Under the pieces are notes generated by a model. It ran no database searches. It had not been told where the DNA came from and was given only the letters and a program-made list of their open reading frames with translations. The position numbers and the translations under genes were made by a program. This document shows, piece after piece, positions 54,216 through 62,018 of a DNA stretch of 64,000 nucleotides. Within the stretch, counting starts at the first letter, position 1; every line of letters starts with the position of its first letter. This stretch comes from Sphingomonas sp. Leaf339. Its GTDB lineage: Bacteria > Pseudomonadota > Alphaproteobacteria > Sphingomonadales > Sphingomonadaceae. The stretch is from assembly GCF_001426195.1 (NCBI RefSeq), contig NZ_LMRS01000012.1:310001-374000 (forward strand), given 5' to 3'.

Positions 54216-55426
54216 CGCTAGACGAGATTGACGCACTGGACGCCGCCGACCCGCTGGCACCGATGCGCGCGCGTTTCGCGTTGCCGGAGGGGGTGATCTA
54301 TCTCGACGGTAATTCGTTGGGTGCCCTACCCCGTGACACCGGCGCGGCGATGGCGGACATGTTGTCGCGGCAATGGGGCGATCGCCTGATCCGCAGCTGG
54401 AACGAGGGGTGGATCGAGGCGCCGACCCGGCTGGGCGGCAAGATCGCGTCGATGATCGGTGCGGCCGCGGACGAGGTGATCGTCGGCGATTCAACCTCGG
54501 CGAACCTGTTCAAGGCGTTGGTGGCGGCGCTGCGTATCGATCCGTCACGAACGGTGGTGGTGAGCGAGGCGGGGAATTTCCCGACCGACCTGCATGTGGC
54601 GGAGGGGGCGGTCGCCTGCGTGCCGGGCGCGACGCTGAAGGTGGTGCCGCGGGGCGAGGTGCTGGCGGCGATTGGTCCGGATACCGCCGTTCTGATGCTG
54701 ACGCATGTTCACTACAAGACCGCCGAACGATTTGATATGGCGTCGTTAACGGCCGCAGCCCAAGCTGCGGGCGCCGTGATGCTGTGGGACCTGAGCCATT
54801 CGGCTGGCGCGGTGGCGGTGGAGGTGAATGCGGCCAATGCCGACATGGCGGTCGGCTGCACGTACAAATATCTGAACGGCGGACCGGGGGCGCCGGCATA
54901 TATCTATGTGGCCAAGCGATGGCAGGAACGGCTGGCGAGCCCGTTGTCGGGATGGATGGGCCATGCCGCGCCGTTCGCCTTTGACGATGGCTATGAGCCG
55001 GCGCCGGGGATGAAGCGCTGGCTGGCCGGAACGCCACCGATGTTGGCGATGGCCGCGCTGGAGACGGGGCTGGACCTGTGGGCCGACGTCGATCGCGAGG
55101 CGGTGTGGGCGAAGAGCGCGGCGTTGTGGTGGATCATGGCGGCGGCGGGCGAGGCGGCGGGGCTTGAATGCGTGACGTCGGCCGATGCGGCGGCGCGCGG
55201 CAGCCATATCAGCTTTCGTCACCCCGATGCACATGCGCTGACGCAGGCGTTGATCGAACGCGGCGTGATCGGCGATTTCCGTGATCCCGATGTGCTGCGG
55301 CTGGGGCTGACGCCGCTCTATCTATCTCACAGGGATGTCTGGCAAGCCGGTGAAATTCTGGGGGAGATCGTACGCAGCGGCATGTACCGGGAGGCGCGGT
55401 TTCGCGAGCGGCTGGCGGTGACGTGA
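54212..55426 (+). CDS. kynU: Kynureninase
   Basis: The 404-residue PLP enzyme cuts kynurenine to anthranilate and alanine. It has the N-terminal 'IYLDGNSLGALP', SWNEGWIEAP, the phosphate-binding 'VGDSTSANLFK', WDLSHSAGAVAVE and the PLP lysine in CTYKYLNGGPGAPAY. All key family motifs are intact and the length is normal. It overlaps the formamidase-like gene upstream. No tryptophan dioxygenase or anthranilate dioxygenase genes are seen in the window. Confidence 0.95.
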   Translation: MTLDEIDALDAADPLAPMRARFALPEGVIYLDGNSLGALPRDTGAAMADMLSRQWGDRLIRSWNEGWIEAPTRLGGKIASMIGAAADEVIVGDSTSANLFKALVAALRIDPSRTVVVSEAGNFPTDLHVAEGAVACVPGATLKVVPRGEVLAAIGPDTAVLMLTHVHYKTAERFDMASLTAAAQAAGAVMLWDLSHSAGAVAVEVNAANADMAVGCTYKYLNGGPGAPAYIYVAKRWQERLASPLSGWMGHAAPFAFDDGYEPAPGMKRWLAGTPPMLAMAALETGLDLWADVDREAVWAKSAALWWIMAAAGEAAGLECVTSADAAARGSHISFRHPDAHALTQALIERGVIGDFRDPDVLRLGLTPLYLSHRDVWQAGEILGEIVRSGMYREARFRERLAVT

Positions 55427-55431
55427 CGACG

Positions 55432-56166
55432 TCAGCGCGGGTCGTCTCGATCAAAGACCCAGTCGTGATCGACGACGATGATCGAGCGCACCGGGCGCCC
55501 CTCCGCATCGCGTGAGGGGTCGTACCGGAAGCGGCGCTCGATCAGGCGGCAGGTCGTGTCATCCAGCGCGGCGTTGCCACTGGAATGCGTCACAGCGCAG
55601 CCGGTGACGCGGCCGTTGGTTTCGACGTGATAGCGCACCGATACCGTGCCGCCCGCACCGACATCCTCGGCTGCGCGGGGATAGTCCGAATCCTTGATAC
55701 GGCCTGCAATGCGGCGGGGTGGCGATTCATAGCCGTCGCCATCGCCGTCTCCTGCGCCGCCACTGCCGTCGCCATCGCCCTGCCCGCCCGCGCCGCTGCC
55801 CGGACCGGGCCGGTTGGATGCGCCCGCGGTCGGATCGTAGCCCGCGCGCGGGGTCGGGGCGGTGACGATCGGTGGTGGGATCAGCGGCGGGATGATGGGG
55901 ATTGGCGCGGCCACCTCGGTCGCCTTGCTGCGGAGATTGCGGGGCGACGCCCTGCCCTGCGCGCGGCGACGGTGCTGGCGTTCGGGCACGATGCGTTCGG
56001 GCGGTGGCGGCGGTAGGTCGAGCTTGAAGACCGCTGGTTGCTCGGTTGGTGATTCGACGGGCCGCAAACGGAGGCCGACGATCAGCGCCCACGCCAGCAA
56101 CGCGACGGCGATCGCGGTCGGGATCGCGGCCCGCAGCCGCTCCGCCGGCGTGGGATACAGGAGCAT
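55432..56166 (-). CDS. TonB-like energy transducer (second)
   Basis: The 244-residue protein has one N-terminal membrane helix (about residues 16-34, 'IPTAIAVALLAWALIVGL'), a Pro-rich spacer, a Gly/Asp-rich stretch (about 145-165, 'GSGAGGQGDGDGSGG') and a TonB-type C-terminal domain. That domain is seen in 'GTVSVRYHVETNGRVTGCAVTHSSGNAALDD' and 'LIERRFRYDP'. It is encoded alone, away from exbB, and converges with kynU. The ATG at 56166 is chosen over the TTG upstream. It may pair with the ExbB/ExbD set of the main operon. Confidence 0.85.
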   Translation of the reverse strand: MLLYPTPAERLRAAIPTAIAVALLAWALIVGLRLRPVESPTEQPAVFKLDLPPPPPERIVPERQHRRRAQGRASPRNLRSKATEVAAPIPIIPPLIPPPIVTAPTPRAGYDPTAGASNRPGPGSGAGGQGDGDGSGGAGDGDGDGYESPPRRIAGRIKDSDYPRAAEDVGAGGTVSVRYHVETNGRVTGCAVTHSSGNAALDDTTCRLIERRFRYDPSRDAEGRPVRSIIVVDHDWVFDRDDPR

Positions 56167-56354
56167 GGTTATCGAGATCGGGATGATCCGACAGGAAAGC
56201 AATGGCTTATTGGGCGGGTATCACCTGTGTCGGACCGCTTCCGGTCTCCATTCCTTTACGACGCGTTAATCCCACTTATTAAGATCGCTTATCAGCATCG
56301 ACGATAAAGAGACGTGATCGGGATGGCGGTTCCCGGCCGGCGGGATAGTGATCG

Positions 56355-57338
56355 ATGGGCAGTATCCTGAAGACATTGCGACTAGCGGCGGAGGTGGTGC
56401 TTCACGAGCCGATCGTCCGGTCGATCAACGGCCAGCATCAGTTGATGAAGCTGTTGTCGTCCGCTTTCTATGGCGATCTGCTGGTGCAGAGTCCGGGGCT
56501 GACGCGCCAATATTTCACGAGCCACCTCGCCGGATCGCTGACGCTGGGGCAGCGCCGGGAGGCTGTGGTTAGCCATTATCGCTTTCTGCGGACCCACCAG
56601 TCCGCCGGCTTTTATGACACGCTGATGCATCAGGGTGTGATGCTGTGGCGGAATGGTGAGGTCGGCGGCAATTACCACATCGGGTTGCGGCATAATGTCA
56701 GCCACTTCTATGAGGGCGATCTGCTGCTCGCCTTTTATCGGCAGGATATTCTGCTGTTCCAGTTGAGCTTTTCGGTGATACCCGGCAGCGTTGTGGGCGA
56801 GAGCGCGGATCATGTTCTGTTCGTCGGCGGTGGACAGGGTGCGGCGCCCGAACGCGGCGAATTGCAACCGGCAGTCAAGGCGCACTATGGCGTGGCGCCG
56901 TCGCACGTCGCCTATGCCGCCTTGCAGGGTGTTGCGCTCGGCATGAGGATCGCGACGATCATCGGCGTGGGCAATGACGGGCAGTTGCTGAAATTGCAGA
57001 AGGGAGAGACCGCCTTCACCTTCGATTACGATGCATTCTGGGCGATGTTCGGCGCGGCGCGGAACGAGGGTGGACATTGGTCGATGCCCGTTCCCGGCGA
57101 GGAACGGCCGCCGGGCGATGCCAGTGCAGCACATCGTCGGCGCAGTCGCCGCAAACGGGCGTTCAAGATCGAGGTCCGCGATGCCGTTCACATGGCGATG
57201 TCGCAACACACCATCGACGCGGATGCCAGGCCGGCCACGTTCCCCGGCGAAACGGTCGGCGGCGCGCAGCCCTGGCTGGATGAAATCCCGGTGGTTGACA
57301 CATCGATGGCCCCGGTCCGCGACATGGTTGCGGCGTGA
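56355..57338 (+). CDS. VirK/YbjX family protein (DUF535)
   Basis: The 327-residue protein matches the VirK/YbjX family by 'RREAVVSHYRFLRTH', 'LWRNGEVGGNYHIGLRHNVSHFYEGDL' and LLLAFYRQDILLFQLSFSVIPG, all near the expected positions. VirK-type proteins are linked to virulence and envelope stress in enterics, but their biochemistry is not settled. There is no signal peptide. It is encoded upstream of purC in the same direction, but the purC promoter separates them. Confidence 0.82.
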   Translation: MGSILKTLRLAAEVVLHEPIVRSINGQHQLMKLLSSAFYGDLLVQSPGLTRQYFTSHLAGSLTLGQRREAVVSHYRFLRTHQSAGFYDTLMHQGVMLWRNGEVGGNYHIGLRHNVSHFYEGDLLLAFYRQDILLFQLSFSVIPGSVVGESADHVLFVGGGQGAAPERGELQPAVKAHYGVAPSHVAYAALQGVALGMRIATIIGVGNDGQLLKLQKGETAFTFDYDAFWAMFGAARNEGGHWSMPVPGEERPPGDASAAHRRRSRRKRAFKIEVRDAVHMAMSQHTIDADARPATFPGETVGGAQPWLDEIPVVDTSMAPVRDMVAA

Positions 57339-57360
57339 CCGAACATGCGCGCCGACGTGA

Positions 57361-57389
57361 TTGCACCCACCGCGGCCTTACCCTATAGG
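57361..57389 (+). promoter_or_regulatory. Promoter of the purC-purS-purQ operon
   Basis: TTGCAC (57361-57366) and TATAGG (57384-57389) are 17 bases apart. Transcription would start near 57396 and leave a leader of about 70 bases before purC. Confidence 0.65.
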
Positions 57390-57404
57390 CGCGTCCATCT
57401 TCCT

Positions 57405-57455
57405 GGCCCCGGCCCGCGACCGTCTCGCGACGCCGGGGCCGCTTCATTTTTCAGG
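57405..57455 (+). terminator. Terminator-like stem-loop in the purC leader (possible attenuator)
   Basis: GGCCCCGGC (57405-57413) and GCCGGGGCC (57432-57440) form a 9-bp stem, with an inner CGCGA/TCGCG hairpin (57415-57419, 57425-57429). A T-rich run, CATTTTT, follows at 57445-57451. It lies after the promoter and before the purC start, where it can stop transcription in the leader. It could also simply end the upstream VirK/YbjX transcript. Confidence 0.6.
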
Positions 57456-57465
57456 GGACCCGCCC

Positions 57466-58245
57466 ATGGCTCGCCGCCGCCAGATCTACGAGGGCAAGGC
57501 CAAGATCCTTTACGAGGGTCCCGAGCCCGGCACGATCATCCAGTATTTCAAGGATGACGCCACCGCATTCAATGCCCAGAAAAAGGGCACGATCAACGGC
57601 AAGGGGGTGCTGAACAACCGAATCTCCGAGCATGTCTTCACACTGCTCGACCATATCGGCGTGCCGACGCACTTCATCCGTCGCCTGAACATGCGCGAGC
57701 AACTGGTGCGGCAGGTCGAGATCGTGCCGATCGAGGTCGTGGTGCGGAACGTCGCCGCCGGCTCGCTGTCGAAGCGACTGGGGATCGAGGAGGGCACGAA
57801 GCTGCCCCGCACGATCATTGAGTATTACTACAAGGACGATGCGCTCGGCGACCCGATGGTGTCCGAGGAGCATATCGCCTGCTTCGGATGGGCGACGCAG
57901 GAGGAGATGCACGACATTGCCGACCTGGCGATCCGCGTGAACGATTTCTTGTGCGGCCTGTTCGCCGGCGTCGGTATCCGGCTGGTCGACTTCAAGCTGG
58001 AATTCGGCCGCATCTTCGACAATGATTATGGTCGGATCATCCTAGCCGACGAGATCAGCCCCGATGGTTGCCGCTTGTGGGACATGGAAACCAACGACAA
58101 GATGGACAAGGACCGCTTCCGCCAGGATCTGGGCGGCGAGGCGGAAGCCTATCAGGAGGTCGCCCGGCGCCTCGGCCTGATGCCGGAGGGTGAGGACGGC
58201 GCGGTCCTCGACCTCGACAGCCATCGCAAGCGCCGCGGCAAGTAA
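57466..58245 (+). CDS. purC: SAICAR synthetase (phosphoribosylaminoimidazole-succinocarboxamide synthase)
   Basis: The 259-residue enzyme joins CAIR and Asp in purine synthesis. It starts '[18 protein letters not shown]' with AGGGGA upstream of ATG 57466. It contains '[22 protein letters not shown]' and the '[18 protein letters not shown]' motif. An earlier in-frame ATG at 57361 is within the promoter and is not used. It is the first gene of a purC-purS-purQ operon. Confidence 0.96.
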   Translation: MARRRQIYEGKAKILYEGPEPGTIIQYFKDDATAFNAQKKGTINGKGVLNNRISEHVFTLLDHIGVPTHFIRRLNMREQLVRQVEIVPIEVVVRNVAAGSLSKRLGIEEGTKLPRTIIEYYYKDDALGDPMVSEEHIACFGWATQEEMHDIADLAIRVNDFLCGLFAGVGIRLVDFKLEFGRIFDNDYGRIILADEISPDGCRLWDMETNDKMDKDRFRQDLGGEAEAYQEVARRLGLMPEGEDGAVLDLDSHRKRRGK

Positions 58246-58261
58246 GCAGGACAAGACACTG

Positions 58262-58492
58262 ATGAAGCTCCGTATTTTCGTGACGTTGAAACCCGGCGTG
58301 CTCGATCCGCAGGGCCGGGCGATCCATCATGCGCTCGGTGGCCTGGGCTTTGCCGGAGTCGAGGATGTGCGCGCGGGCAAGCTGATCGAGATGGAGGTCG
58401 CGGACGCGACCGACGATGCCCAGATCGATGCGATGTGCCGTCAGTTGCTGGCGAACACCGTGATCGAGAATTACCGGGTGGAGCGCGCCTGA
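58262..58492 (+). CDS. purS: Phosphoribosylformylglycinamidine synthase subunit PurS
   Basis: The 76-residue small subunit of the three-part FGAM synthase starts '[21 protein letters not shown]' and contains '[18 protein letters not shown]'. It lies 16 bases after purC and shares one base with the purQ start (TGATG). It helps transfer ammonia from PurQ to PurL, but purL is not in this window. Confidence 0.95.
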   Translation: MKLRIFVTLKPGVLDPQGRAIHHALGGLGFAGVEDVRAGKLIEMEVADATDDAQIDAMCRQLLANTVIENYRVERA

Positions 58493-59160
58493 TGAAGACC
58501 GCCGTCATCGTCTTTCCGGGCTCCAACTGCGACCGCGACATCGCCGTAGCGCTGGAAGCGGTGACGGGCACCAAACCGACGATGGTCTGGCATGGTGATA
58601 CCAGCCTGCCCGATGGACTGGGGTTCGTCGCGGTGCCGGGCGGCTTCTCCTATGGCGATTACCTGCGCTGCGGCGCCATCGCGGCACGCTCGCCGATCAT
58701 GCGGTCGGTGGTCGAGGCGGCGGACAAGGGCCTGCCGGTGTTTGGCGTGTGCAACGGGTTCCAGGTACTGGCCGAGGCGGGCTTGCTGCCGGGTGCATTG
58801 ATGCGCAACGAGTCGCTTCACTTCGTGTGCCGCGACGTGAAGCTGACGGTGGCGGATACCGACAGTGCCTTCACCCGGCTGTATTCGGCCGACGAGACGG
58901 TGACGTTTCCGGTGGCGCATCATGACGGCAATTACTTTGCCGACACCGAGACGCTCGACCGGCTGGAAGGCGAAGGCCGCGTGGCGTTCCGCTATGCCGA
59001 GCAGGTCAACGGATCGGCACGGAACATCGCCGGCCTCCTGAACGCGCAGGGTAACGTGCTGGGCATGATGCCGCACCCCGAACGGCGGATCGAGGCCGCG
59101 CATGGCGGCGACGACGGCCGCCGGCTGTTCGAGGGCTTGCTGGAAACCGTCGGCGCCTAA
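58492..59160 (+). CDS. purQ: Phosphoribosylformylglycinamidine synthase subunit PurQ
   Basis: The 222-residue class I glutamine amidotransferase has [12 protein letters not shown], the nucleophile Cys in [10 protein letters not shown] and the His/Glu pair in [10 protein letters not shown]. It supplies ammonia to FGAM synthase. The stop codon overlaps the convergent YhhQ-type gene by four bases. Confidence 0.96.
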   Translation: MKTAVIVFPGSNCDRDIAVALEAVTGTKPTMVWHGDTSLPDGLGFVAVPGGFSYGDYLRCGAIAARSPIMRSVVEAADKGLPVFGVCNGFQVLAEAGLLPGALMRNESLHFVCRDVKLTVADTDSAFTRLYSADETVTFPVAHHDGNYFADTETLDRLEGEGRVAFRYAEQVNGSARNIAGLLNAQGNVLGMMPHPERRIEAAHGGDDGRRLFEGLLETVGA

Positions 59161-59897
59161 ACCCGCGCGCGGAACGGGGTGAAGTCGGTATCGCGGTCGA
59201 ACACGTCGACCTGCTCTGCCCGCTTCAGCCCGCCGACGACGGCATAGGTGACGGGCGTCAACAGCACCTCCCACGCCACCTTCAGCGCCCATTGCGTGAA
59301 CAGCACGGTGATGACGAGATTGCCGGTCCACCCGCTCGCGCCCCAGAAAGCGAGCGGGTAGAAGATCAGGCTGTCGACCCCCTGCCCCACCACCGTCGAT
59401 CCGATCGTGCGCGACCAGAGGTGGCGACCATCGGTCCACACCTTCATGCGTGCCATGACGTACGCGTTGACGAACTCACCCGCCCAGAACGCGCAGACGC
59501 TGGCGGCAACGATGCGCGGCACCTGCCCGAACACCGCTTCGTATGCGGCCTGGTTGGTCCAGCCGGGCGCGGGCGGCAGCGCGACGACGATCCACGCCAT
59601 CACCGCCATGAAGACGACCGCCGCCGTCCCCGCCCAGATCACGCGGCGCGCGCGGGCATAGCCATAGACCTCGGTCAGCACGTCGCCGATCACGTAGCTG
59701 AGCGGAAAGAACAGGATACCCGCGCCAAACGGCCAGTCGCCGATCAACGGCAACCGGATCGTCGCGACCTTGCCGGCGCCGATAACGTTCGACAGCAGCA
59801 ATATCGTGACGAACGCCGCCATCACCCAGTCGAAATACCGGAATTGCCCCCGAGACACCGTGTCCGCGGCGACCGCCAGCCCTACCCTTTTATCCAT
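59157..59897 (-). CDS. yhhQ: Queuosine precursor transporter (YhhQ-like)
   Basis: The 246-residue membrane protein has six or so hydrophobic helices. It contains '[25 protein letters not shown]', the hallmark of the YhhQ/QueT-like vitamin transporter family, and '[43 protein letters not shown]'. It imports queuine-type precursors for tRNA queuosine. ATG 59897 is used; an upstream TTG at 59933 is possible. It ends inside the purQ stop. Confidence 0.9.
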   Translation of the reverse strand: MDKRVGLAVAADTVSRGQFRYFDWVMAAFVTILLLSNVIGAGKVATIRLPLIGDWPFGAGILFFPLSYVIGDVLTEVYGYARARRVIWAGTAAVVFMAVMAWIVVALPPAPGWTNQAAYEAVFGQVPRIVAASVCAFWAGEFVNAYVMARMKVWTDGRHLWSRTIGSTVVGQGVDSLIFYPLAFWGASGWTGNLVITVLFTQWALKVAWEVLLTPVTYAVVGGLKRAEQVDVFDRDTDFTPFRARV

Positions 59898-59956
59898 GGC
59901 GACGCATATGATCCCGGTTCCTTCGCCGCGCAATCCGCGCTAATCCGCCCGCCTGC

Positions 59957-60033
59957 GCGCCCGTAGCTCAGTTGGATAGAGCACGAGCCTTCTAAGCTTG
60001 TGGTCGCTGGTTCGAATCCAGCCGGGCGCGCCA
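59957..60033 (+). tRNA. tRNA-Arg (UCU)
   Basis: A complete 77-base tRNA folds with acceptor GCGCCCG/CGGGCGC, the D arm AGCTCAGTTGGATAGAGCA, an anticodon stem CGAGC/GCTTG with loop CTTCTAA (anticodon TCT) and a T arm GGTTCGAATCC. The 3' CCA is encoded (60031-60033). No integrase or direct repeat of its 3' end is visible nearby. Confidence 0.97.
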
Positions 60034-60178
60034 ATTCATCGTACATGTCTGTCCGCTTGGGCGTCAGCAAGACAGGCGGATATCGTTGTGGGTAATCCTG
60101 GAGCGCATCGCCATATCGCGGTGGCACCCAATCCTTGTAAGAAGTCGCCCGATGATAATTGGCAGGGCTGGGTTGGGA

Positions 60179-60313
60179 ATGGACGATAAGCAAAGATCGC
60201 GGCTGGAAAGCCTGTTGATGGAGGCCCTGTCCTTGGCCGATGCGCTGGACGAGCATGTCGTCGCCGCTTTCATCGCGGCTAGCGTCGATCAGCTTCGAAC
60301 CGAGCAGAAGTGA
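60179..60313 (+). CDS. Very small protein, probable helical
   Basis: The 44-residue product (MDDKQRSRLESLLMEALSLAD at its start, cut here) is a mostly alpha-helical acidic protein, ending TEQK. Purine-rich GGTTGGGA precedes the ATG. It lies 22 bases upstream of the LuxR-type gene, in the same direction, and may be part of its operon. Function is unknown. A regulatory partner is possible. Confidence 0.55.
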   Translation: MDDKQRSRLESLLMEALSLADALDEHVVAAFIAASVDQLRTEQK

Positions 60314-60335
60314 GGACGCTCGAGAAAGCAACGAC

Positions 60336-60833
60336 ATGCCCGTCGACCCCACGCTGATCGCGTCGTTATCGCCGCAGCAAGTGGCATGCCTGCGGCTGGT
60401 GGCGGAGCTTCGCACGTCGAAGCAGATCGCCGAGATCCTCGGCATCTCTTCGCACACGGTCGATACCCATCTTTCGAATGCCGTCAAAAAACTTTCAGTC
60501 CTCAATCGGATGGAGGCGGCACGGCTGCTGGTCGAAAGTCCGCTCCCCCATCCCGAACGATTGACCGGTCAATCACCGCCAGTGGCCAGCGGCGTCGAAA
60601 GGCCGACAGAACCGTCGCACCAGTTCGATAGCGGTGAGCCGGTCGGAAGACAGATTTCCCTATCGCGCTGGACCCGGCTGGCGATCATCGTCGGCGGAGC
60701 CATCGCCTTGGTCTACGCCGTCGTCCTGATCGTCGTCGGCGCCGAGGTCATCACACGGATGACTGAGAAATACAGTCATCCGGCACCTGCTGGTGTGCCG
60801 CCTCCCCGTCAGGGAGCGTCACGGGGAGTTTAG
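60336..60833 (+). CDS. LuxR-type helix-turn-helix protein with membrane helix
   Basis: The 165-residue protein has an N-terminal GerE/LuxR HTH: LSPQQVACLRLVAELRTSKQ followed by IAEILGISSHTVDTHLSNA, at about residues 9-60. A linker rich in Pro, Ser and Thr follows, and a membrane helix lies at about 113-135 ('LAIIVGGAIALVYAVVLIVVG'). No receiver or autoinducer domain is present. The HTH is at the N terminus, unlike most LuxR regulators, so the protein may be a membrane-tethered DNA binder. It heads four adjacent small genes. Confidence 0.8.
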   Translation: MPVDPTLIASLSPQQVACLRLVAELRTSKQIAEILGISSHTVDTHLSNAVKKLSVLNRMEAARLLVESPLPHPERLTGQSPPVASGVERPTEPSHQFDSGEPVGRQISLSRWTRLAIIVGGAIALVYAVVLIVVGAEVITRMTEKYSHPAPAGVPPPRQGASRGV

Positions 60834-60834
60834 T

Positions 60835-61182
60835 ATGCGACATACACGAGAGGCCGTTGCCCGCACGATAGCGGAACCGCTGCTGGCGACGGAACAGGCG
60901 ATCGATGAAGCGCTGGCGCAGGCCGGCGCCATGGCAACCGCCATGGCGAACGGCCGGACGGTGGCAAAGCTGCCGGCCATGGTCGGACAGGATGTCTTCC
61001 AAAGCCTGGGCGCTGCCATGCAAGCGCTGTTCGAAGCCCGCCGCCAGATCATCGAGGCGCATGCCGGCCTTGACCGTACCCGCGAGTACCTCCGCCTGCC
61101 CGAAACCAGTTACGGCGATATGTCGCCCAAGCCGCCGATGCAGTCTGCGCGGCTGGTGGCCGTCGAGCGACAGGCAGCCTGA
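60835..61182 (+). CDS. Small helical protein of unknown function
   Basis: The 115-residue protein is rich in Ala and predicted helical ('ATEQAIDEALAQAGAMATAM', then 'FQSLGAAMQALFEARRQIIEAH'), with an amphipathic pattern that suggests a coiled coil. There is no signal peptide. GGGGAG lies eight bases before the ATG, which is one base beyond the stop of the HTH gene, so the two are coupled. I do not recognise the family. Confidence 0.65.
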   Translation: MRHTREAVARTIAEPLLATEQAIDEALAQAGAMATAMANGRTVAKLPAMVGQDVFQSLGAAMQALFEARRQIIEAHAGLDRTREYLRLPETSYGDMSPKPPMQSARLVAVERQAA

Positions 61183-61200
61183 TGGAGGGGCGGTAGCATC

Positions 61201-61656
61201 ATGTGGACGAACGTCGTTCTGTTCATCCTGCTGCAGGTGGTGATATCCTGCTATGCCGGCTGGCGTGGCGGCAAGCCCGAACGCTTTGTCGCCATCGCCA
61301 TGTTCGCTGCCGCCCTAGCCACCCTCATCGCCTATGCGCCGCTGTCGAAACGCTTTGTCGGCGTGGAGACGGGCGTCTTGGCGGTGGATGTGTCGCTCTT
61401 CGTGGGGCTGACCGTCATCGCGCTCAACGCCAACCGATACTGGCCGATGGCGATGGCCTCGCTCCAACTCGCATCGCTGATAGTGCATTTTGGCAAGCTG
61501 CTGGACCTGACCATGGGAGGCTGGGCTTATGCCTTCTTTCTCAAGCTATGGGCGTATCCGATGCTTCTGACGTTGGTTGTCGCCACTATGCGGCATCGCC
61601 ATCGATTGGGCATCCATGGCGTCGATCAACCTTGGACGATCTTCAATGCCCGATAA
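61201..61656 (+). CDS. Small membrane protein of unknown function
   Basis: The 151-residue protein has four or five hydrophobic helices (about 4-20, 29-47, 58-77, 83-103 and 108-128). It has no recognisable family motif and ends in a His/Arg-rich cytoplasmic tail. A GGAGGGG ribosome-binding site precedes the ATG at 61201. It overlaps the start of the next gene by eleven bases, so the two are probably made together. Confidence 0.7.
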   Translation: MWTNVVLFILLQVVISCYAGWRGGKPERFVAIAMFAAALATLIAYAPLSKRFVGVETGVLAVDVSLFVGLTVIALNANRYWPMAMASLQLASLIVHFGKLLDLTMGGWAYAFFLKLWAYPMLLTLVVATMRHRHRLGIHGVDQPWTIFNAR

Positions 61657-61975
61657 CATCCAGAACCGCGCGCGCCGGATGTATGAAGAACGCCGTCGCC
61701 GCCGGGCGATCTTCCCGCCGGCGTTGTTGAGCGACCACGCGTGGGACATCCTGCTGTGGACATTTATCGAGAATGCGGATGGACGCGATGTAAAAGCGGC
61801 TGAGGCGTCCGCCGCAGCAATGGTGAGCGTCGAAGTGGGGATCCGCTGGATCGCGGCGCTGGGCCAGGCGGGGTTGCTGGTTTCGGGGCCGACATCCATC
61901 GATCCGCTGTCTCCCGTCCTGCTGAGTGAGGACGGGGTCCGCAATATCAGGACGTATCTGGAGGGTGTCGCCTAG
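61646..61975 (+). CDS. Small winged-helix-like protein
   Basis: The 109-residue product begins with a strongly basic stretch (RARRMYEERRRRRAIF). It then has a region that looks like a winged helix, 'AAMVSVEVGIRWIAALGQAGLLV', resembling MarR/PadR-type folds seen in sphingomonad small regulators. It overlaps the membrane protein gene and is the last of the series. A DNA-binding role is likely but unproven. Confidence 0.6.
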   Translation: MPDNIQNRARRMYEERRRRRAIFPPALLSDHAWDILLWTFIENADGRDVKAAEASAAAMVSVEVGIRWIAALGQAGLLVSGPTSIDPLSPVLLSEDGVRNIRTYLEGVA

Positions 61976-62018
61976 ACGGCGCTCAACGCGCTCGCCCAGC
62001 TCAGACCGATCGACAAGA

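Noticed and set aside
59957..60033. tRNA-Arg as an integration site for a genomic island
   Set aside because: No integrase gene and no repeat of the tRNA 3' end was found in the following 4 kb; the small genes have normal composition.
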